From Cololabis saira (lineage: Eukaryota; Chordata; Actinopteri; Beloniformes; Belonidae): 64,000 nucleotides of DNA. The first letter of the stretch is position 1. Each line of letters opens with the position of its first letter. Location of the stretch: assembly GCF_033807715.1 (NCBI RefSeq), contig NC_084591.1, forward strand, positions 25,665,090 through 25,729,089. Direction: 5' to 3'. Position numbers and translations under genes: made by a program. Below the pieces are notes generated by a model. The model saw only the letters and a program-made list of their open reading frames with translations. It was not told the origin of the DNA and did no database searches. This document shows positions 55,588-64,000 of this stretch, one piece after another.

Positions 55588-58500
55588 GTGGTTACTCAAA
55601 GCTAGGCTACATTGACTTTGTGCCTTGCAACAGACAAAGCCTCACCTACTAATATTGCAGGAGGCTTGCTGTAACCCCGTAATAACAAGCATGACATTTT
55701 TTATATACATTAGTATTCAAAGTACATAGGGAGCGGTAATCAAAAGAGAAATCTTAAGGCTTACAACTAAGGGTACAGTCACACCATGTTGTACCATCCC
55801 TCCTGAATCCCCCACACTCCCAATAATCTCCAGACTCAACTGTACTGAAACATGATTGCTGCTTGTGTAAATGTCATCACATCACTACACTCAGGCACCT
55901 TTTTGTGCCCAAAAATCTTAGAGAATCAGCACAATAAAGACCAGCACCGATAGTATCATGTCAACACTACTGAATTTGTGGCTTTTATTTTTTTGCTAAT
56001 ATTTTTCAGTTTCTGAATTCCCCATCTATGCTTTTGCAAACCATATTAGGGTTCTTCTTTCAGAGGTTTAAAATGGTCTTAAACGGTCATATTCCAGTCT
56101 GTCTAGTTGTTATTATTATAACAGGCGCATGCCTGATTAAGTACGAAGTTTTTTTGAGAGAGCAGCCATAACAGAAACTTGTAGAATTTTTTTTAATGTA
56201 TTTATTTATTTATTTGACATTTTTTTCTCATCTGAAGATTTGCTGTCAATACTCCAATGCATATTTAACCCGGAAATTGTGCTGTGCCTTAGATTGTACC
56301 AGAGCATTCCCATTAGCCAAACAAAGCAGGCCTTTGCGTTGAGTCACGCTTGGAAACGGCACCGATGGCCTCATGTCACATCACCCTTTAAGTATTACCA
56401 CATAGTTGAATATCCATTGTGTGTGTTGAGAAAGATCAAACTAGAGGAAAGATTGATCAGTGGTTTCTATAGCAATGCATGTGCATGTCTGGTTTTTTCT
56501 TGGGCCAAATTTTCCAGATCTCTCCCCCTCTTTTTTGCTTTTCTTTTTTGGCAATAAATGAAACTACTTGCTGTGGCCACACAACTCATGATGGGCTTCC
56601 AACATAGGTTGTGGCCTGGTTGTGGAGGGCCGTAGTCTGCGGCTGAATATATACTGCAGTTGCAGTGTACGCTGTGAAATCCATCAGGAAAACCTTTATA
56701 TCCCCTCAAGGCTGAGTGAGTGAAGGTACACAAGGCATGGTGAGTCTCTGTGAAAAGCACAGTAACTGAAGTCAAGGAGGCACAACACATGCTGAGATAT
56801 GAAGAGGACTGCTGATGAAGAACAGGGAGGTATTCTACAGGAGGCAGGGGGATGAATTCAGAACGTCTGTGTTTTTTTCCCAATAAAGAAGGTTACTGTT
56901 CTTTCTTTAACCCATCCTGATGGAGGAGCAAGGAAAAGCTAAATGAAAAGCAGATTTTAGAAAGAACAGCCACTTTTTTTTCTCTCCTCATCTTAAAGCA
57001 ATCAAATGCCACTTTCAGTTTTTTGTCTGCACTTTGTATCTCATCATTCACCTCGGCTGGATCAAGATAGAGCCCTGGCACCAGACGCCCTGATAATGAG
57101 GAGAAAATGAGAGGAGCGGAAGCTATGAAAGGAAATATCCCCTCAAATATGCCCCTTCTTCCCTCCTCAGCCGCCTCTCTGCCTGCTCTGTCCCCTTTCC
57201 AACCTTTCAACTTCTATTCCCAGGCTGTACACCAAGCTGAGCTCTCTATGGAGAGCAGGAAGCTGGACTGGGAGCCTGCTGTCTCCAGGCCAAGACAACT
57301 GGGTATGAGATGTCTGTCCAGAAGAAGGTGGCCACTTTCCCAACTATGAGCCAGAGTCAAACTGACAGCCGTCTTCAAGAGACCCAGGGGAAATTACAGA
57401 GTCTCAAAAGCCTGAGTGCAAGGAGGCACCACATGAAAATCAGTACCCTGTGGAAGAGAATAATACCACACATTGTGTTCGCTGGACCTTTCATTTGGGA
57501 AGTAATTAAACAAGTCCCTGTCTGGCACAGAGAGAATCTGGGAAAGAATGGTTAGATTTACAAGCCTTTTGGGGGTATTGGTAAATCCTGGTCCAGAGTT
57601 TGAAAAATCCAAGCTTCATCCCAAGATTACAGATGTTATGTGTTGTTGCAACCCATATGGAAAATGAAAAAAATAAGTCGTCCTACTTTAATGAATTATT
57701 AAGAATAAACAAATAAAGTCAAACTCTGCTGAGATTACAGCTGTGCGCTGAGGTATAATCTTACTGACATAATGCCTTGTTATCCAGCAAAGTGTGAAAA
57801 AATACCACGTAGAAGATTTTATCATTGTTACTGAGGCATTTTCTTTCCTTGGACCCCACAAAAGTGGGCTTTTTGCCTGATAGACGGATTGTATTTTCTC
57901 TCGAAAACCCCATAATCCACACTAGATCTGTTCTAAAAATTACAAATTTACGATGAGTCTTTCTGTCGCTGTCTGATTAGCTGAAGTAGGAAAAAGACGT
58001 GTATTTATCTTATAAACTGCAATTCACTGAAAAAGAGCATTATATAGATGCAGACCGAGGGAGCTAAAAGAGGCAACCCGTGTTTGAGCTGGTTTATATA
58101 ATTGAAAACACACTGCTTACTTGCACTCTTGTGGCTGGAAAGAGCTTAATTTCTGAGAGGTTAAACCCCACACCCACTCTTCCCTGGTGTTTTTATTTAT
58201 TCCCTGTGTGTCATGTGAATTATGGTAGAGATATAACATTCAACATCTTCAACTGTGTTCTCATTGTAAATCTTGTTAGGATACATTTCTAACCACAATG
58301 TCAATGCAAAATGTCACAGACTTTGTTATGATAAAACAAATAAATAATAGTAAAAATAAGTGCTGATGAGTATGAGCTTTGTATTTTGTCCATGGAGTTT
58401 CCATACAACCTGCTCCAGCTCTACAGTGATTATTAACCCCTCGGGACCATTGAGGTTTAGAAACAGCCATCGGATGCATATGGATGACATGTGCACATGA

Positions 58501-59800
58501 TGTGAGAACATCAAAATAAGATGGCCCCGATCTTGTCTCCAAGTTCCCCTTCACGTTGATAGTTTTCTGAAATGTGCCCATATGCCTCTTTACATTTAGA
58601 CATGCAGATAGTTTTGGTTTAAGAAGCTGACGCTTTTCATCCCTGAAAAGGTCCATTTATCCATTTTTTTTTAAATCTTCTTGAGACTGTTGAGGGTCAT
58701 GAACGGGGTGGAGCCCAACTCAGTCCATCATAGGACCCCACACAGACAGCAAAAATCACTGAACAATTAACCCTTTAATGCCCAACATATGAAAAAATGC
58801 ACAGCAACTCCTAACTTTTTTCTTATTTGAAGTGTTTATCATATTTTGAAACTAAAAACACTCCAGATTTTGTTGAACAAATAATAATTTTGTATCATTA
58901 TGAATGCATTGGGGAATTTTATGTAATTTTTTAATTATTGGTTTTATTTATTTTTTAGTGCAGACATGGACCAAGTAAGGGTCAACCATTCTTTGCTATC
59001 TGGGATTAGTTTGCAAAGCCTTATAAATGGATGGTTCAAAATAAATTGTTTATTAAAATTCATGGATCCCAGAAAGTGACTTAATCAACTGAACAACAAT
59101 GTTTTCTAATTAAATAGGCCTGAAGGATAACGTTCACTATCTCAGAAACTGGATCTCATCTTTGTCTTATATGGAGTTTTAATCATCAGTATTTATCAGA
59201 CAGTCGCTCATAGAGACTTGACTCCGTTTGGATTAAGATATTAAATTTGGCTTATAAAAAATCCCATCAAATGAAATGTTGTGTCAGTTTTTAAGTTGAT
59301 TTAAGTCTGGCTTTCTCGTGTCTCCGAAAACCCTGGGAGCTTAAAGCTAAAAAATAAATGCACATTTGGTGCGTAAAACTTTGTATGACTATATGACATT
59401 AGTTATCGTACAATAACTGTTATCTACTTTATATATTGTTTCGATATTTAGTGCAGAGGTCTGGTGCCTTCTTCTCTGAAAGGTTCTTCCATTTTTACTA
59501 TTATAACAAAAATGATGAACTGCCTCAGCGCCACGTGAGAACTGACATCTTTTTCTTATTCCCCTCCTTGGCCTTGCTAACAGAGACCCATAATCAGTTT
59601 CAACTATCTTGGAGAAGTGCGAGCAGAAGGTGAAGAGTCTTGGCGGTGTTATGACAGACAAAGATATTAAAGGAATCCTTCTTCATCCTTATCCATTCAA
59701 AGAATAATCGCCAACACTGCCCTTTTCCTCCTATAAAATATGGAAGGATTAAAACATATGAGATCCTTGACACAAGCTCATAAAGCAAAAAGAGGAGGAA
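53295..59800. other. Long unassigned intergenic stretch
   Basis: Scattered open frames on both strands (for example 53705-54055, 56240-56557, 56893-57210) share no recognisable domain. A fragment at about 58675-58745 (GTTGAGGGTCATGAACGGGG, GGAGCCCAACTCAGTCCATC) resembles a common fish repeat. No exon structure found. Conserved non-coding elements cannot be judged from one sequence. Confidence 0.4.
55554..55588. repeat. (GAT)n microsatellite
   Basis: About eleven GAT units. Confidence 0.92.
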
Positions 59801-59971
<171 letters not shown>

Positions 59972-60686
59972 CAACAAATCTATATCTGTCATATGGTGTT
60001 TGCACATTTCAATGCCTTGTGTATCTTTGGAATAGCAAGAAAACAATGTTTAAAGAGTTAAACCTTTTAGTTGGTGGGTACTCCTGAAAGAGAGATCTGA
60101 GCGCGACAGAGATAGAAGGGTAAGAAGATCCAGATTATAGAATTATGAATCATTACACAGTGACGGATTGGTGTGAGTGGAAACTGGGATTTAGCCTTTT
60201 GACGTGGCATGTCGGGCTGGAGTCTTGAGCTTTTGTGGCCGTCTGACTGCTCCTAATATTTCAAAGCTCCTTACTCAGTGAGCATGACATCCATGGATGA
60301 GCTCAGGCATCATGAGGACTTCTGACAAGCTTACCACGCGGCACATCCAGTAATAGGGATTTTACTTGAGGACCTGCTCAACTCAGAGTTACATAAAAGT
60401 ATAAAATTAGAAAACCACAAATTTGAAAAAAAATATTTGGGTTCATTATTTTGAATACATACTTTTAAAAATGGCAAAATCTTTTACTTCTTTGTGCATG
60501 AGAATATTTCAAGTTCTTCATTTAATTTGATTTGTTACATTTGTTCATTACTTAAAAAGCTTTGAGGATCTTTAGTAATTAATCATTTCAGTTATAGCTT
60601 TTCCCCCACTCTTGTTGCAAACATGTCTTGGGGTGTGCACAGGAGAAGATGTCAAAGCTGATGTGTGGACTTTCTTTAGTCCCCTC

Positions 60687-60800
<114 letters not shown>

Positions 60801-61440
60801 TTTCATTACTTCCCCATTCATATTTGTCTTATCATATGGCTGTCAGTGACCTGTGAAATCTTGGTCTCTTGAAAAGTTTTAAATCTACGTACAGATTAGA
60901 CACGTTGACAAATGCAAGGGTTTAAATGTGTTGTGTCCGCCACAGTGTCACTTTTTGTTAATGTGCAGATTAAACTTGTTATAAACCTTGTTTATCTCAG
61001 TATGTAAAAAGGTTGTACTTGTTAAATACATTCTTTTTCGAGTTTCAAGGTTTTATGTATCAGGAATCACAAATCTGCTGGAATAAATGTTTTGCCACAT
61101 TCTCTTTACAAAGTAATGCTTTGCTTTATTGAAGTTTGCAGGCGTTTGTTTATGCACAACTATTTCAAAGTAACACGACAGGATTTCAGTTGGGTTGAGG
61201 GCTGAACTTTGACGAAGCTACTGCAACAAACTGATTATTTTATTTTTCAGCCATTCTGTTGCAGATGTCATGATTGGATCGTCGTTGTGTTGGACGAGCC
61301 AAATACAGTACAGACGTACTTGTTTGTAACAAATATGTCTTACAAAAAGACAAACAAGATGTCCTTTCATAGAAAGATAGGGAACTGCCTTTCAGTGTTT
61401 TCCACTTATGAATAATTGCTCTCATTGCGAATGACAACAC
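60801..61440. other. Unassigned intergenic DNA
   Basis: No gene or defined repeat seen. Confidence 0.4.
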
Positions 61441-61605
61441 GACGGTCCTCGTCCGCTGCATGTTTAAGATGTTTTCCTGCTCCAATGCACCTGTTGGGAT
61501 GAATCAATCATAGTTGGCTTGTCGCCAAGGTCTCCACAAGTCTGTAAATGACCCATTAATTTGAATCAGGTGCGTTGGAGTAGGAAAACATGCATGGACC
61601 TGACG
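61441..61605. mobile_element. MITE related to the outer element at 2787-3731
   Basis: GCTGCATGTTTAAGATGTTT and TCCTGCTCCAATGCACCTGT at left mirror GAATCAGGTGCGTTGGAGTA and GGAAAACATGCATGGACCTG at right. It carries the same inverted blocks as the family member at 2.8-3.7 kb and is uninterrupted. Termini are degraded. Confidence 0.6.
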
Positions 61606-61623
61606 AAAGCTGCTCTAAAATGT

Positions 61624-61641
61624 AAAAAAAAAAAAAAAAAA
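61624..61641. repeat. Poly(A) run
   Basis: About 18 A; a second A-rich run lies at 61867-61895. Confidence 0.85.
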
Positions 61642-64000
61642 TGGTGCGTGACCCTCTTCAGATTGATAAGTAGAAATAATTATTCCTTTAAGATTGTTTC
61701 TTATATCATTCTTGCTTGGCATTGTGTTAACACAGACAGAAATGCTCAACAACAGCAAACTGTCAAAACGTCTGCATTTTATATGCAGGTGACCACCTGC
61801 AGATTATCAATTAGTCCGCTATAGTTAATCCATATCACCAGTTTGCTTCTTACCCTTAAGTTTTTGAAAAAAAAAAAAAATCACAGAAAAAAAAACAACG
61901 AGCAATTGTGTACTTGGCTTTTTAGATACTGGTACAAGATTATTTAATGTCATGTACCATGGAACAACCTGGTGTCATGGTGGCAGGTTTGCTGATGGGG
62001 GTGTCATCCGCAAACTTGTTGGTTGTGACGTGGCTGCATCTAGGGGGAGTTTTACAAAGTACTTCCATATTTGATTGTTTTGATATAGTTTTTGTAAAAT
62101 AAAATAATCAACAAATAGCCCCATGTAATTTGTTGCTGTTTTTATCCGAGATGATATTTCCTTGATTTGAGGACTACGAAAGGGCTAGATATTTCTTTTC
62201 TTCTTTTATGCTCAGATATATAAAACCTTTGAATATAAAGACGGTGCACTTCCTTTTTTACACAGCGGAGCATCATTTTGTTTGATTTCATTGTTTCTTC
62301 GTATGAAAGGCACATCTGCTTAGGCTATTTGTAGATATTACATTTCAAATGTTTCCATTATTAACCTCATTGCTTCTTTGCTGCTAGAGGCAACAGTCGA
62401 GTCATGGTAAATTACTTCATCATTTTATATGAGCTCAGTATAGAAAGCACCCTCCTAAAGTCCCACAAACATCTCACTGGGACGATGTCAGCAGTCCCAG
62501 AAAGGGCAGTTTTTAATAAAGACTGTGGCTCCATTTCTTTCCAAAACTGGAAATTTAAAGCAACCAAGAGAAATAATGATTTGATGGATATAAAATGCAA
62601 TATTATTCAAAGACCATTATAACTAAAGAAGGGTATCAAATGAATTTAATGCCTAATATTCCAAAAGGTGTTTTCATTAGTGTACAGTTTAAGGAGACCC
62701 ACGAGCAAATCATCAAGGGGGGTCTGTGCTCCAAATAACTTTGCATACTACACAGAAGCACACACATCTGCACGTGCAGACACATCTTTCCTTTGGCGGA
62801 GTAATGGCTGCCATATTCATGCTTTGTTTTTATGTGTGGTTCTGCATTAGATGTGCAACATCAGGAGTAAATGAGGACTTCCAGTTGGAAACGTTCCGCT
62901 TTTAACTATTTATGGGCAAAACCAGATGTGATCAAGGTTGTTGTGGTAGCAGTGCAGCTTAGATTTCCCACCGGTTGTAAAATGTAAGGAAAAATGTCCA
63001 ATGGGACACATTTTTCTTTTTAGAATCAGAGGAGCTTCTTTACTTAAGGTGGAGGTCTTTGCATGATCAGATTGATTTTCCTTCATCTGTTTTTTAGTCA
63101 TTTATCTTCTTATATTTTGAATGCACACACATTTTCACTGTTATGTATTGATTCCCCATGTTTTCTGTTACCAGTCTAACCTGATAAGAGGAGGTGACGA
63201 TACCGTTTCAACCGTGCTTGTTTTACACATTTCCATACACCATCAATGATCTAGATCTAGGCATTTTTGAGAATATGGAACTCTCTGAGAGTAAGTTTGA
63301 TATCTTTTGCATTATATATATCAACACAAATAATTTCCTTCAACACATCTTGTAAAAATAAGCTGCTCACCCTGTACCTCCTCACCTGCAGTCATACCTT
63401 CTCAACTTGATCTAATGTAAATGTGGCAGAAAGCACTCCAGCATGAGATGCTGCTGAGTGGGAGCCTCCAGGTGCAGGGAATAGCTGCCACTAAGATGCA
63501 ATTACACCCTGCTGGAGAGCCTCAGAGCCTCGACTTCACGCAAGCCTTGAGATGTATGATGAAACATCAAACAAGTTCCACTAAAAGCTTTGGGTATGTG
63601 ACTTCTCTTCCTTTTACCATGAAAGAAAGGAAGGCTATAATGAGGGAGACATGACTCCACCAGTGGTTGGGTTCATTTGTTTTCATCTGACCATCTTGTT
63701 CTGCGTCCATTACGTTCGTCTTTACTGAAATCTGAAATCCCTGCTCTCTTTTCTTCTTTTTAACTTTGAACACATGCTGACTACGCTTTTAGTTCAAGTC
63801 ATCCAAGAACAGTACCCTGCTATTTGCTTAATGTCACAGCTGTTGCTGATTTTTCAGCTCTACAAACTCCTGGTTCTACGGTCCTCTTATGGCACTGAAT
63901 TTACTTTGAAAGTGGTTTTGATGCCTGTTAGATAAGTTTAAAGATGAAGAAAATATTCAATATTCTATTTCAACATCGGCTTCTCAAGCCGATACCAGAT
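61642..64000. other. Unassigned intergenic DNA to the window end
   Basis: No gene or defined repeat recognised. Open frames such as 63421-63654 have no known domain. Confidence 0.4.

Noticed and set aside
56893..57349. Overlapping frames on both strands suggesting an exon
   Set aside because: Neither has a known domain or convincing splice partners; purine-rich composition explains the open frames.

Overview
The window looks like nuclear DNA of a bony fish (teleost). Genes are split by short GT-AG introns. Long CA/TG and AT microsatellites are present, and the repeat load is typical of fish: L2/CR1 and L1/Tx1 LINEs, Tc1/mariner, hAT, Harbinger and TTAA-type DNA transposons, and foldback MITEs. 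There are no operons, no CRISPR array, and I recognised no tRNA or rRNA gene.

Three host genes can be assembled exon by exon with phases that fit. (1) 46-1934, minus: a four-exon paired-class homeobox gene, most like isx. (2) 13603-21910, plus: a twelve-exon SLC23 (nucleobase:ascorbate transporter) gene of 605 codons with its own poly(A) signal. (3) 23276-27137, minus: a three-exon FAM180 gene encoding a small secreted protein of 167 residues. Genes 2 and 3 converge tail to tail.

Between genes 1 and 2 (2-13.6 kb) there is a dense set of nested DNA transposons. The first nest is a MITE holding a hAT with a perfect 8-bp duplication, which in turn holds a foldback. The second is another hAT, also with a perfect 8-bp duplication, inserted in an ACATATAC-type minisatellite. 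The third is a Harbinger-like element interrupted by a 45-bp-TIR MITE.

From 28 kb to the end I see no host gene. From 28 to 52 kb there are broken LINEs, several Tc1/mariner relics, hAT C-terminal and BED-finger relics, and two TTAA-flanked elements. One of these carries a THAP-like fragment, which points to the Kolobok superfamily. From 52 to 64 kb the sequence is mostly unassigned, with three microsatellites.

The three genes share no evident pathway, although ISX-type factors and SLC23 transporters are both known from intestine. No wholly new system is visible. The best leads are the altered substrate-site motifs of the SLC23 protein, the THAP-bearing TTAA element, and the nested insertions with readable target-site duplications.
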